From: Chryseobacterium ginsenosidimutans
GTDB taxonomy: Bacteria; Bacteroidota; Bacteroidia; Flavobacteriales; Weeksellaceae
Length of the DNA stretch: 64,000 nucleotides
Direction: 5' to 3'
Assembly: GCF_030823405.1 (NCBI RefSeq)
Contig: NZ_JAUSXC010000001.1
Location: forward strand, 1,347,001-1,411,000
Both the position numbers and the translations under genes were made by a program. Below the pieces are notes generated by a model, which was not told the DNA's origin, did no database searches, and saw nothing but the letters and a program-made list of their open reading frames with translations. Below are positions 9,075-17,085 of the stretch, piece after piece. Each line of letters begins with the position of its first letter. Position 1 is the stretch's first letter.

Positions 9075-9120
9075 CAAAAATACGGATTTAGAAGTTAGAA
9101 GCTAAACCTTAGAAGTTAGA
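9075..9120 (-). promoter_or_regulatory. nfu-hemH operon promoter with paired 12-base repeat
   Basis: On the minus strand a perfect TATTTTTG (9082-9075) matches the Bacteroidetes -7 element. Just upstream the 12-mer TCTAACTTCTAA occurs twice, at 9099-9088 and 9120-9109, offset by exactly 21 bases (two helical turns). The nearer copy sits between the -7 and the -33 region. No clean TTG is present at -33. The repeat pair could be an operator, or a remnant of a short dispersed repeat. Confidence 0.5.
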
Positions 9121-9216
9121 TTTTTGCTATCGGTATCATTTCAAAATTATGAAGTGAAAGTTTAATCTTCGAATTCATCATTTTTCAAATCATAAAAATT
9201 AAAATATCACATTGAA

Positions 9217-9753
9217 ATGGCTTTAATAAAAGAACTTTTAGGAAAAACACCGCAAATCGGGGAGAATACTTTTTTGGCTGAAACAGCAACGATTATCGGA
9301 GATGTTACAATGGGAAAAGACTGCAGTATTTGGTATAATGCTGTGATCAGAGGAGATGTTCATTACATCAAAATGGGAAATAAAGTGAATGTTCAGGATA
9401 ATGCAATGCTACACTGTACCTATCAGAAACATCCTTTAAATATAGGGAATAACGTATCAATCGGTCATAATGCGATCGTTCACGGATGTACAATTCAGGA
9501 TAATGTTCTGATCGGAATGGGGTCAATTGTAATGGATGACTGTTTGGTTGAAGAAAATTCTATCGTCGGAGCAGGTTCTGTGGTTACTCAGGGGACTCAT
9601 ATAAAATCCGGAGAAGTTTGGGGAGGTGTCCCTGCCAGAAAAATTAAAGATATTAATTCTTTATTGCTGGAAGGTGAAGTAAACAGAATTGCAGATAACT
9701 ATGTGAAATATTCTTCTTGGTATAAAGAGAATGTAAAACATGTTGAAGGATAA
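9217..9753 (+). CDS. Gamma carbonic anhydrase family protein
   Basis: A 178-residue left-handed beta-helix protein built of hexapeptide repeats (IGDVTMGKDCSIWYNAVIRG, then IGNNVSIGHNAIVHG and IGMGSIVMDD). The three metal-ligand histidines of the family can be placed in MLHCT and in GHNAIVHGC. The C-terminal helix after GGVPARKIKDI is typical. Members may be carbonic anhydrases or unlabelled acyl/metal-binding relatives (YrdA, PaaY), and activity cannot be decided by sequence alone. It is cytoplasmic and in a single-gene unit, divergent from nfu. Confidence 0.88.
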   Translation: MALIKELLGKTPQIGENTFLAETATIIGDVTMGKDCSIWYNAVIRGDVHYIKMGNKVNVQDNAMLHCTYQKHPLNIGNNVSIGHNAIVHGCTIQDNVLIGMGSIVMDDCLVEENSIVGAGSVVTQGTHIKSGEVWGGVPARKIKDINSLLLEGEVNRIADNYVKYSSWYKENVKHVEG

Positions 9754-9788
9754 GTTTCATTTGTAATTTTTATCTTTAGATCTTCCAA

Positions 9789-10475
9789 ATGAAAGTTGTA
9801 TTAATATTAATAACATTTCTGTTATTTAATTTTTTAAAATCGCAAAGTATTGAAATTCGATCTTTTAATTTAAGGGAATTTGATTCTTTAATTCAAAAGT
9901 CATGTCCTATGGATTGTGATATTAAAACTTACCATAACAGTAATTTTATCTCATTTAAAAGAAATGATTCTGTTATTGATATGTCATACCATAAAGGTGA
10001 AATTTCTTCAATGAGAAAAGTTTTTGGGAATTATCGTGTTTGGTATGAGTTTCATCCTAATTTAAAAATTAAATCAAAAAAAGAGTTTTTGGAAGGAATT
10101 AGCCAAATTGGGATAATGCAGGTTGGTATTGAAAGAGAGTATGATACAAATGGGAAAATAATTCATGAGACTGATTGGGAAAATGTTCCATATGATACGG
10201 ATATTCCGGGTCCTAACATAAATGTCTGGCAAATTGTAAATCAGATAAAGAAAGATTTCAATTTTGATATTTTATTTGATGAATCTTTTTTCAGTATTCA
10301 GATTTATCAAGATGAAGTAACAAACAAAGTAAACTACGGTGTCGTAAAATTTATTAGTGATAATAATGACAAACTAAAACTGTTAACATATTACTATGAC
10401 GGCGAAAACGGTAAGTTTATTAAGAAAAGTAAATCAGAAACAGAACTTCCTCCCGGTGGATTGGTTCATTATTAA
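9789..10475 (+). CDS. Secreted protein of unknown function
   Basis: A 228-residue protein with a signal peptide (LILITFLLFNFLKSQS, cleavage near residue 19-20). Two Cys close together (CPMDC, about 38-42) may form a disulfide. The middle contains WYEFHPNLKIKSKKEFLEG and DWENVPYD; the end is PPGGLVHY. I do not recognise the family. The sequence KEYDTNGKIIHETDWENV type (here EREYDTNGKIIHETDWEN) resembles MORN-like or 'toxin-antitoxin YwqK' beta repeats, but one copy is too little to call. It lies 35 bases after the carbonic anhydrase gene on the same strand and could share its transcript. Confidence 0.7.
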   Translation: MKVVLILITFLLFNFLKSQSIEIRSFNLREFDSLIQKSCPMDCDIKTYHNSNFISFKRNDSVIDMSYHKGEISSMRKVFGNYRVWYEFHPNLKIKSKKEFLEGISQIGIMQVGIEREYDTNGKIIHETDWENVPYDTDIPGPNINVWQIVNQIKKDFNFDILFDESFFSIQIYQDEVTNKVNYGVVKFISDNNDKLKLLTYYYDGENGKFIKKSKSETELPPGGLVHY

Positions 10476-10520
10476 AAATTTATTTGCGAGGTAGATCACA
10501 ATTTACATTTTAAAATTCAT

Positions 10521-10556
10521 AAAAAAAGCATTGTCAAGAAAATGGCAATGCTTCTT
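10521..10556. terminator. Bidirectional intrinsic terminator
   Basis: A 9-base stem (10527-10535 with 10544-10552, one G-T pair, core AGCATTG / CAATGCT) is flanked by seven A on the left and a T-rich tail on the right, so it can stop both the plus-strand gene ending at 10475 and the minus-strand gene ending at 10567. Confidence 0.8.
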
Positions 10557-10566
10557 TATTATTTAT

Positions 10567-10998
10567 TTACTCTGAAACCAATTCTGCTTTTCCGTTTATA
10601 CATTGAATCGATGTAGGAGGAATTATCATCATACAATCGGACGTGATTTGATATTTTTGATTAAAAGCTTTTACTTTTTCCGTATAATCATTGATTTTAC
10701 TTAATATAGTTGCTTCTGTTTTTTTAGGATAAGCGATATAAAATTGAGGTCCGCCACAAGCTTTTGCACCCATCGGAGCAAATGTCCATTCATTAGCGTC
10801 GGTACATTTTTCTTTGGAGATTTCAGATTCAATAGATGCTTTTAATTTATCTAGTTGAGCCTGATCATATTTCTGGCTGTTTTCATCCACAGGTCTTTCC
10901 GAAATGTCTTTTGGTAAATTATTAGTATCTGTATTTTTTGTTGAAGAACAAGAAGCCACGAAAAGAAGTGTGCAGACAGCTAAAATAGGGAGTTTCAT
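10567..10998 (-). CDS. Lipoprotein of unknown function
   Basis: The open frame reaches a TTG at 11016, but ATG at 10998 (MKLPILAVC) gives a standard lipoprotein signal with lipobox VASC and a mature N-terminus CSSTKNTD, so this start is chosen (143 residues). The mature protein has a Lys/Asp-rich linker, then conserved-looking motifs EWTFAPMGAKACGGPQ and YIAYPK and a C-terminal pair of Cys (SDCMMI, IQCING). The four Cys in the mature domain may form disulfides. I recognise no named family. It is divergent from the helicase gene. Confidence 0.75.
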   Translation of the reverse strand: MKLPILAVCTLLFVASCSSTKNTDTNNLPKDISERPVDENSQKYDQAQLDKLKASIESEISKEKCTDANEWTFAPMGAKACGGPQFYIAYPKKTEATILSKINDYTEKVKAFNQKYQITSDCMMIIPPTSIQCINGKAELVSE

Positions 10999-11074
10999 AA
11001 ATTGTTTTTTTCTCAAGTTATGTTGATTCTTTTCAAAAGTTATGCCAAGATATGGATTTAAAATTCATTTTGCG

Positions 11075-11082
11075 TAATTTTG
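11075..11082 (+). promoter_or_regulatory. -7 element of the Pif1-like helicase gene
   Basis: TAATTTTG matches TAnnTTTG and ends only 6 bases before the ATG at 11089, so the mRNA would be leaderless or nearly so. No clear TTG lies at the -33 position, hence moderate confidence. Confidence 0.4.
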
Positions 11083-11088
11083 ACGACG

Positions 11089-13215
11089 ATGAACAATCAT
11101 TTTTTTGACTTAATAGAGTATACCAACCGAAGTATTTTCCTTACCGGAAAAGCAGGAACGGGAAAGACGACTTTCCTGAACGATTTTGTAAAACGCACAA
11201 GAAAGAAACACATTGTCGTGGCACCTACAGGAATTGCTGCGATCAATGCGGGAGGTGTTACCATTCACTCAATGTTTGGGCTGCCTCTCAGAACGTTTTT
11301 GCCGACAACTGAAAGAATTGATACCAGCTTGGCGAATAATATTGCCGATCTGATGCCTCATTTTAAATACCGAAAAGATAAACTTAAACTTTTAAGAGAG
11401 GTTGAAGTTCTTATCATTGATGAGGTTTCTATGTTGCGAGCCGATGTTTTGGATATGATGGATTTTTCTTTACGGTTTATCAGAAGGAATAATCAGCGTT
11501 TTGGAGGTGTTCAGATGTTGTTCATCGGGGATTTGTATCAGCTTCCGCCAGTGGTAAGAGATGAGCATATCCTGAAAATGTATTATAATTCACCTTTCTT
11601 TTTCGACAGTCATGCGATCAAAGAAATTCCATTAATAACAATTGAATTAACGAAAGTTTACCGTCAGTCCGATGAAAATTTTTTAGAAATTCTAAATGCA
11701 ATTCGTGACGGAGATGTTGCCAGTATTGATTTTGATCACTTAAATGAAAGATATGATCCTGATTTTGATATGGGAACGGAGTCTTACGTTTATTTGTGTT
11801 CTCACAATAAAATGGCAGACGAAATCAATCAGGAAAAATTAACGGAGATAAAAGTGGATCCTAAAAGTTATGAAGCTAAACTTTTCGGTGAATTTAAAGA
11901 AAATCAGTTTCCTAACGAGCAGTTTTTAGAATTAAAAATAGGTGCTCAGATCATGTTTATCAGAAATGATATTTCCGGGGAAAAGAAATATTTCAATGGG
12001 AAATTGGGTGAAATTTCTGCTTTAGACGAAAATGAAATTAAAGTAATTCTCGACGGAAGCGAAAAAGAAATTACCGTAAAAAGGGAAGTCTGGGAACAGA
12101 AAAAATATTTTCTGGATACCGATAAAAATATCAAAGAAGAAGTGTTGGGGAGTTTTGAGCAGTTTCCTATAAAACTGGCCTGGGCGGTGACAATTCATAA
12201 AAGCCAGGGCTTGACGTTTGATAAAGTAATTATTGATGCAGGAAAAAGTTTTACGGCAGGACAGGTTTATGTAGCGCTTTCCCGTTGCCGAACGTTGGAA
12301 GGAATTGTTTTAAAATCTAAAATCACCCCTGAAGTTATTTTTAAAGATAACAGAATTCTTAAATTTCAGGGTGAAACTCACGCCAACGATAATGTTGAAG
12401 CGATTTTAAATAAAGAAAAGTACGATTACAGCATCAGGAAAGTGCTTCGTACAGTTGATTCTCAATGGCTTTTAAAAGAAGTTGAAGATTGGAATAATCT
12501 TTCTATTGTTACAAAAAGCATCGATCATGCAAAAACGAAACAGATGTATGTGCAGTTGAAACATGAGATCGTAAATCTTGGGAAAATATTTGAGAAATTA
12601 GATCGTGTTATTTCTCAAAAGGTTAATAATTTTATTGAAAACAAAGAAGAATGGTCCGAGATTGAAAGTAAAACCAAAGGTGCAGTTAATTTCTTTTTTA
12701 CTGAAATCAGAGATAAGGTTTTTAATCCGCTGAAAGAATTTTATGCGGAAATAAAAGGCGCAAAAGGCTTAAAACAATACAACGAAGACTTTAGAGTCTG
12801 GCTTGAAGATATTGAAGAATATTTGAACAGTTTAAAGGAAATTCATCTATTGGAAACTAAACTTTTAGATGAGAAAAATGATAAGGAAGTCAGCATGAAA
12901 ATTGCAAAAGTTCCTTCCCAGGTTCTTACTTTTCAATTGTTTGAGCAAGGAAAAACGATATCCGAAATTGCTTTAGAAAGAGGTTTGGTAAAAGAAACAG
13001 TGATCGGTCATTTAGCGAAATTTGCAGAACAAGGCTTGTTGGATATTTCCAGAGTGATAACTTCTGATAAGATCAAAGCTTTTGAAGATATTTTCTATAA
13101 AACCCCACACGAAACTCTGACAGAATGGAAAAATGCGCTACCGAGTAATTTTGAATTTAATGAAATCCGGATTTTGATTAATCATTTTAATTATCTGAAG
13201 GAGAAAGGGAAATAA
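11089..13215 (+). CDS. Pif1/RecD2-like helicase with C-terminal HTH
   Basis: A 708-residue SF1B helicase. Walker A is in LTGKAGTGKTT (about 20-30), followed by VVAPTGIAAINAGGVTIHS, Walker B in LIIDEVSML, the GDLYQLPPV motif III, and the C-terminal motifs AWAVTIHKSQGLTFDKVIID and GQVYVALSRC. After a coiled-coil-like region, a helix-turn-helix module (FQLFEQGKTISEIALERG, about 620-650) matches the HTH_40 domain found at the end of bacterial Pif1 relatives. Probable roles are G-quadruplex or R-loop unwinding and fork repair. The frame opens at a TTG (11080), but that overlaps the promoter's TTTG; the ATG at 11089 is used. Confidence 0.9.
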   Translation: MNNHFFDLIEYTNRSIFLTGKAGTGKTTFLNDFVKRTRKKHIVVAPTGIAAINAGGVTIHSMFGLPLRTFLPTTERIDTSLANNIADLMPHFKYRKDKLKLLREVEVLIIDEVSMLRADVLDMMDFSLRFIRRNNQRFGGVQMLFIGDLYQLPPVVRDEHILKMYYNSPFFFDSHAIKEIPLITIELTKVYRQSDENFLEILNAIRDGDVASIDFDHLNERYDPDFDMGTESYVYLCSHNKMADEINQEKLTEIKVDPKSYEAKLFGEFKENQFPNEQFLELKIGAQIMFIRNDISGEKKYFNGKLGEISALDENEIKVILDGSEKEITVKREVWEQKKYFLDTDKNIKEEVLGSFEQFPIKLAWAVTIHKSQGLTFDKVIIDAGKSFTAGQVYVALSRCRTLEGIVLKSKITPEVIFKDNRILKFQGETHANDNVEAILNKEKYDYSIRKVLRTVDSQWLLKEVEDWNNLSIVTKSIDHAKTKQMYVQLKHEIVNLGKIFEKLDRVISQKVNNFIENKEEWSEIESKTKGAVNFFFTEIRDKVFNPLKEFYAEIKGAKGLKQYNEDFRVWLEDIEEYLNSLKEIHLLETKLLDEKNDKEVSMKIAKVPSQVLTFQLFEQGKTISEIALERGLVKETVIGHLAKFAEQGLLDISRVITSDKIKAFEDIFYKTPHETLTEWKNALPSNFEFNEIRILINHFNYLKEKGK

Positions 13216-13220
13216 TATTT

Positions 13221-13258
13221 AAAGGTTTTAATAATTTATGATTACTAAAACCTTTTTT
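13221..13258 (+). terminator. Terminator of the helicase gene
   Basis: A 10-base stem (13221-13230 with 13246-13255, AAAGGTTTTA / TAAAACCTTT) with a 15-base loop and a following T run. It is AT-rich and lies between two convergent genes. Confidence 0.65.
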
Positions 13259-13262
13259 GTTT

Positions 13263-13703
13263 CTATTTATTTAATAAATTTTGATTGACTCTATACCCAA
13301 CGATTTTTATATCTCCATCCTTGTCCCTTTCCATTGTGAAAATTTCTTCTGTATTTTCGCTACCTCTTTTTACATCGTACGTAAAAAGATATTCGCTTCG
13401 GGCATTGCTTCCTTTTACAACCATAGTTTCCCACTTTACCAAATTATACTCCTGAACCGGGCCAATTTTATTTTGAGTAACATTGATGAGCTCCGCAAGT
13501 TTGTCTTTATTTGTTACTGCGAAAAATTTTTCACCAAACAATTTATAAATATTATCCTGATTACCTCCGTATCTAAGTTCCCAATAAAATTTCTGTGGGA
13601 TTTTTTCTCCATCTTCTTTATCGGATTCCCGGTCTTTATAAAATTGGTTAAAGTTGCAGCTTATTAAAAGGAAGAAAAAGAGTAAGTAAATAATTGGTTT
13701 CAT
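13263..13703 (-). CDS. Lipoprotein of unknown function
   Basis: A 146-residue protein with a short lipoprotein signal (FFFLLISC, Cys16). The mature part has YWELRYGGNQDNIYKLFG, then a beta-rich stretch (EYLFTYDVKRGSENTEEIFTM is contained in it) ending in IKIVGYRV. The pattern of a conserved Trp/Tyr strand followed by paired strands resembles small DUF4019-like or 'DUF3887-like' periplasmic domains, but I cannot assign it. It stands alone. Confidence 0.7.
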   Translation of the reverse strand: MKPIIYLLFFFLLISCNFNQFYKDRESDKEDGEKIPQKFYWELRYGGNQDNIYKLFGEKFFAVTNKDKLAELINVTQNKIGPVQEYNLVKWETMVVKGSNARSEYLFTYDVKRGSENTEEIFTMERDKDGDIKIVGYRVNQNLLNK

Positions 13704-13770
13704 GATTTTGAAATTAGTATAGCAATATTAGTAAATTCGATGATAAAAGAGATTAATATTTTTAAAATTT

Positions 13771-14457
13771 TTAATTAGTTATTGAGATATAAATTCCTTT
13801 GTGATCGCTTAAAATATTTTTATCAACGAAAACTTTAGCTTCCTCAATATTTCCAAAAGTTTTAGGAACAACAATATGATCTATATTTTCATCAATTTCT
13901 TCAGTGGCATTCATTAAATTTAATTCCTCAAAAATATTTTTTAATGACTCTGTTGTTTTAGAATTTATTGAAAGATGGTTTTCGTCTTTTTTGAAAGAAG
14001 TATTAAAATCGCCGACAACAAAAAGATTTGGGTTTATTGCATGGATATTTTACAATCCTGAACGGTATTCTGTAATTCAGTATTAACAAAAGGTTTTCTA
14101 TTAATCCAAGTTCCAATAATGGTACAATAAAACACAATATTTCCAAATTCAGTTTCAAATTCTAATGCCAAATTTGTTTTAACATCAGTTACAGTATATT
14201 TTTTGAACAAGGAATTTTAGAATATAATGTTGTCCGAAATGCTTTTTCACCCTTTAAATAGTCTGTATAATTAAGATTTTTGTAAACAGTATTTTCCGGA
14301 ATTTGCGAACAAAAATATTGGTATTTAAAATTTTTAAGATTGAGATTAATCGCTTCTGTTAAGATGAGAAAATCAAAGTCAAATTGATTGAGGAATTCTT
14401 CAGTTTTACGGGATTCCTTTTTCTTGCCCAATCGATGTTAAGGGTTGCAATTTTCAT
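13771..14457 (-). pseudogene. Endonuclease/exonuclease/phosphatase family, three frameshifts
   Basis: Reading the minus strand from ATG 14457 gives MKIATLNIDWA, then the frame shifts three times before the TAA at 13771-13773. Each shift is mended by adding one A to an A tract: 5 A at 14418-14422, 6 A at 14199-14204 and 4 A at 14048-14051. The mended protein of about 229 residues has the EEP-fold marks: LTE (metal Glu) near residue 36, VGDFNTSF (metal Asp/Asn) in the C-terminal half, IDHIVVP, and LSDHKGIYI (catalytic SDH). It is short for the family. The middle segment alone (14189-14431) could be taken for an 80-residue gene but is a fragment. The family call is firm; whether the breaks are real or sequencing errors cannot be decided here. 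Confidence 0.8.
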
Positions 14458-14469
14458 AATCGGTTATTT

Positions 14470-14667
14470 TTACCAATTCATAAAATCTCTAAATTTTGGA
14501 TAAGTAAATAATTTATATAAAATTAGAACAGCACCAATTATTTCAATAGTAGAACCAATTGTCAAAAATAAATTTGCATTTGAAAAATGAACGATTTTCA
14601 AAAATGCACCAACGACGTTGAGAAGGAATCCTATTAAGAAAATTAGAAAAGCGTGTTTTGTTTTCAT
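14470..14667 (-). CDS. Small two-helix membrane protein, GldL-N-like
   Basis: 65 residues with two hydrophobic helices (about 7-25 and 33-53). The pattern GAFLKIVHFSNANLFLTIG followed by E and a second helix resembles the N-terminal membrane part of GldL, the gliding/T9SS motor subunit (GAxxKIxHxxxA..L..G...E). It lacks GldL's long cytoplasmic region, and such stand-alone relatives occur in Flavobacteriia, so it is probably not the motor protein. It lies 12 bases upstream of the nuclease pseudogene and may have been in its operon. Confidence 0.6.
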   Translation of the reverse strand: MKTKHAFLIFLIGFLLNVVGAFLKIVHFSNANLFLTIGSTIEIIGAVLILYKLFTYPKFRDFMNW

Positions 14668-14818
14668 GGACTTAAGTTATTAAAAGTAAATATAGAAATT
14701 TTAAGCAATTACCGCTATATAAAATAATTTAACACAGACTTGTTTCTCATAGTTTTTTCCTGAACAACCCAATCCATCCTATCAATTACAAAAAGTAACT
14801 AATGCAAAATATTAGCTT

Positions 14819-14826
14819 TAAATTTG
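14819..14826 (+). promoter_or_regulatory. -7 element of the LLM oxidoreductase gene
   Basis: TAAATTTG matches TAnnTTTG and lies 27 bases before the ATG at 14854. No TTG at -33 was found. Confidence 0.4.
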
Positions 14827-14853
14827 TCTGGTTTTAAACCTAAAATTTAAAAT

Positions 14854-15858
14854 ATGAAAAATTTTGAGATATCAGTGTTGGATCTTGCGCCCGTAAAACA
14901 GGATAAGACGATTCATGATACTTTTCAGGACAGTTTATCTTTAGCAAACCATACTGAAAATTTAGATTATAAAAGATTCTGGCTCGCCGAACATCACAAT
15001 ATGGAAAGCATTGCCAGTTCTGCAACTTCTGTTCTGATTGGTTTTATCGCCAACGGAACAAAAAAAATAAGAGTAGGATCGGGTGGAATTATGCTTCCGA
15101 ATCACAGTTCATTAGTTATTGCCGAACAATTCGGGACACTGGAATCACTTTTTCCGGGAAGAATTGATCTGGGATTGGGAAGAGCTCCAGGAACGGATGG
15201 TTTAACAGCTCAGGCTTTGGGAAGAAATCCGGCGATTATCAATCAGCAATTTCCTAGACAGATTTTAGAATTGCAAAAATATTTTTCCAAAGATAATCGT
15301 GATGCGCTGGTTCGCGCAATTCCCGGGGAAGGACTGGATATTCCGTTATATATTTTGGGGTCGAGTACAGACAGTGCGTTTCTGGCAGCAGAATTGGGAC
15401 TTCCGTATGCTTTTGCGGGACATTTTGCTCCGGAACAAATGGAAATGGCTTTTAATATTTACAGACAAAATTTTGAGCCTTCCAAATATTTAGATCAACC
15501 TTATATTATCGCTTGTGTGAACGGAATTGCGGCGGAAACTTCAGAAGAAGCACATAAAATATCGACGACTTTGTTTCAGGCTTTCATTAATATTGTAAGA
15601 AACGACAGAAAACCTTTTGCACCACCGGTTGATGATATGGATGATATCTGGTCGCCCATGGAAAAATCGATGGTTTTACAGAAATTAAAATTTACTTTTA
15701 TCGGAGATCAGTCGGAAATTGAAGAAAAGCTGAAAAATTTTCAGTCAACATTTAATGTAGATGAATTGATGATTAATTCTCACATCTACGATCATCAGAA
15801 AAGACTGGAATCGTATGAGATTATCAGAAAGGCAAAAGACTCGATATTCAAAGCGTAA
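14854..15858 (+). CDS. LLM-class flavin oxidoreductase (luciferase-like)
   Basis: A 334-residue TIM-barrel FMN-dependent monooxygenase-like protein. The N-terminus ISVLDLAPV, the RFWLAEHHNMESIASSATSV segment, RVGSGGIMLPNHSSLVIAEQ and RIDLGLGRAPGTD are the diagnostic run of the MsnO8/YhbW group in which 'EHH' and 'GxGRAPGTD' bind flavin. Substrate unknown; members reduce or oxygenate small compounds using reduced FMN. It is cytoplasmic. The ribB gene follows after 67 bases behind its own promoter, so the pairing with riboflavin synthesis, though suggestive, is not an operon. Confidence 0.9.
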   Translation: MKNFEISVLDLAPVKQDKTIHDTFQDSLSLANHTENLDYKRFWLAEHHNMESIASSATSVLIGFIANGTKKIRVGSGGIMLPNHSSLVIAEQFGTLESLFPGRIDLGLGRAPGTDGLTAQALGRNPAIINQQFPRQILELQKYFSKDNRDALVRAIPGEGLDIPLYILGSSTDSAFLAAELGLPYAFAGHFAPEQMEMAFNIYRQNFEPSKYLDQPYIIACVNGIAAETSEEAHKISTTLFQAFINIVRNDRKPFAPPVDDMDDIWSPMEKSMVLQKLKFTFIGDQSEIEEKLKNFQSTFNVDELMINSHIYDHQKRLESYEIIRKAKDSIFKA

Positions 15859-15875
15859 TAAACCGTTTATATTAA

Positions 15876-15907
15876 TTGGGAGATGCCTTTTTTTATAAGT
15901 ATCTTTG
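15876..15907 (+). promoter_or_regulatory. ribB promoter
   Basis: TTG at 15876-15878, a 21-base spacer, then TATCTTTG at 15900-15907: a full match to the Bacteroidetes sigma consensus. The expected start site leaves a leader of roughly 12-15 bases, so there is no room for an FMN riboswitch. Confidence 0.7.
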
Positions 15908-15925
15908 CAAAAACTTAAAGTAAAA

Positions 15926-17047
15926 ATGTCTGATATTAAATTAAATACTATTCCAGAGGCTATCGAAGACCTTAAAAATGGTAAAATAATCATAGTAGTA
16001 GATGATGAAGACAGAGAAAACGAAGGTGATTTTCTTTGTGCTGCTGAATTGACAACGCCTGAACTTATCAATTTCATGGCAGTTCACGGAAGAGGATTAA
16101 TCTGTATGCCGCTTCCTGAAAAGAGATGTGATGAATTAGGATTAGAAGTAATGGTAAGCAGAAGCAGCGACCCTAAAGAAACAGCTTTTACAGTTTCAGT
16201 TGACCTTTTGGGGAACGGAACTTCAACCGGAATTTCTGCAGGTGACAGAGCGAAAACGATTTTAGCTTTGATGGATGAAAAATCCAAGCCTACAGATTTC
16301 ATGAGACCGGGTCACATTTTCCCGCTTCGTGCCAAAAAAGGAGGTGTTTTGAAAAGAGCAGGACATACAGAAGCTGCAATCGATCTTACTTGTCTTGCAG
16401 GTTTGAAAGAAGGTGGAGTGATCTGTGAAATTATGAACGAAGACGGTTCAATGTCCCGTTTACCGGATTTACAGGTTTTTGCTCAAAAGCACGATATGAA
16501 AATCGTTTCTATTGAAGATTTGATTCATTATCAGCTTAAAAAAGGAAATCTTATTGAAAGAATTGAGGAGAGAAAAGTAAAAACTGCTTATGGAGAATTT
16601 GATTTCTTTGCTTTCAGAGAAACATCTAATGATCAGATTCATTTTGCTTTAACGAAGGGAAGCTGGACAGTTGATGAGCCTGTTTTGGTAAGAGTTCAGT
16701 CTTCTGATTCTTATTTTGATGTACTGACAAGATTGAATAACGGTGAAAAGCCTTTATTGGAGAAAGTAACCAATATGGTAAATGAAGCAGGAAAAGGGGC
16801 AATTATTTTCATTAACAATGTTTCAAATTCTGAAAACACATTGAGAAAATTGCAACAATTCATCAATTATCAGGATGGGCAGCAAAAACATCCGACAGCT
16901 GCTTTCAATTATAGAGATTACGGAATCGGAACCCAGATTTTAAAGAATCTTGGAATTAATAAGTTTAAAGTAATCACTCAAAATCCGGATATCAAACCTC
17001 AGGTTGGAGGATATGATGTTGAGGTGACCGAGATGGTACAACTATAA
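15926..17047 (+). CDS. ribB: DHBP synthase with degenerate GTP cyclohydrolase II half
   Basis: Makes 3,4-dihydroxy-2-butanone 4-phosphate from ribulose 5-phosphate for riboflavin. Residues 1-205 are a complete RibB domain with DDEDRENEGDF (about 26-36), RAGHTEAA (144-151) and the closing SMSRLPDL...HDMKIVSIEDLI. Residues 206-373 keep the overall GCHII shape (VLVRVQS, and YRDYGIGTQILKNLG near the end), but the zinc site is absent: where active enzymes read CxxGD...RCDCG, this one has SDSYFDVLTRLNNGE with no Cys (about 261-275). So the second half should not be a GTP cyclohydrolase, and a separate ribA is expected elsewhere. The TTG at 15905 belongs to the promoter; ATG 15926 is the start. Confidence 0.9.
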   Translation: MSDIKLNTIPEAIEDLKNGKIIIVVDDEDRENEGDFLCAAELTTPELINFMAVHGRGLICMPLPEKRCDELGLEVMVSRSSDPKETAFTVSVDLLGNGTSTGISAGDRAKTILALMDEKSKPTDFMRPGHIFPLRAKKGGVLKRAGHTEAAIDLTCLAGLKEGGVICEIMNEDGSMSRLPDLQVFAQKHDMKIVSIEDLIHYQLKKGNLIERIEERKVKTAYGEFDFFAFRETSNDQIHFALTKGSWTVDEPVLVRVQSSDSYFDVLTRLNNGEKPLLEKVTNMVNEAGKGAIIFINNVSNSENTLRKLQQFINYQDGQQKHPTAAFNYRDYGIGTQILKNLGINKFKVITQNPDIKPQVGGYDVEVTEMVQL

Positions 17048-17052
17048 AAAAG

Positions 17053-17085
17053 AAAATGGCTTGATTTATCAAGCCATTTTTATTT
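17053..17085. terminator. Bidirectional terminator overlapping the fmt 3' end
   Basis: A perfect 12-base stem (17053-17064 with 17069-17080, core ATGGCTTGA / TCAAGCCAT) closes on a TTTA loop, with T tails on both strands. The fmt stop codon (17069-17071) and its last codons lie inside the stem. Confidence 0.85.

Noticed and set aside
14189..14431. An independent 80-residue gene
   Set aside because: It is the middle piece of the frameshifted nuclease gene; the parts before and after are in neighbouring frames and complete the family motifs.
15908..15925. FMN riboswitch before ribB
   Set aside because: The leader predicted from the promoter is far too short to hold one.
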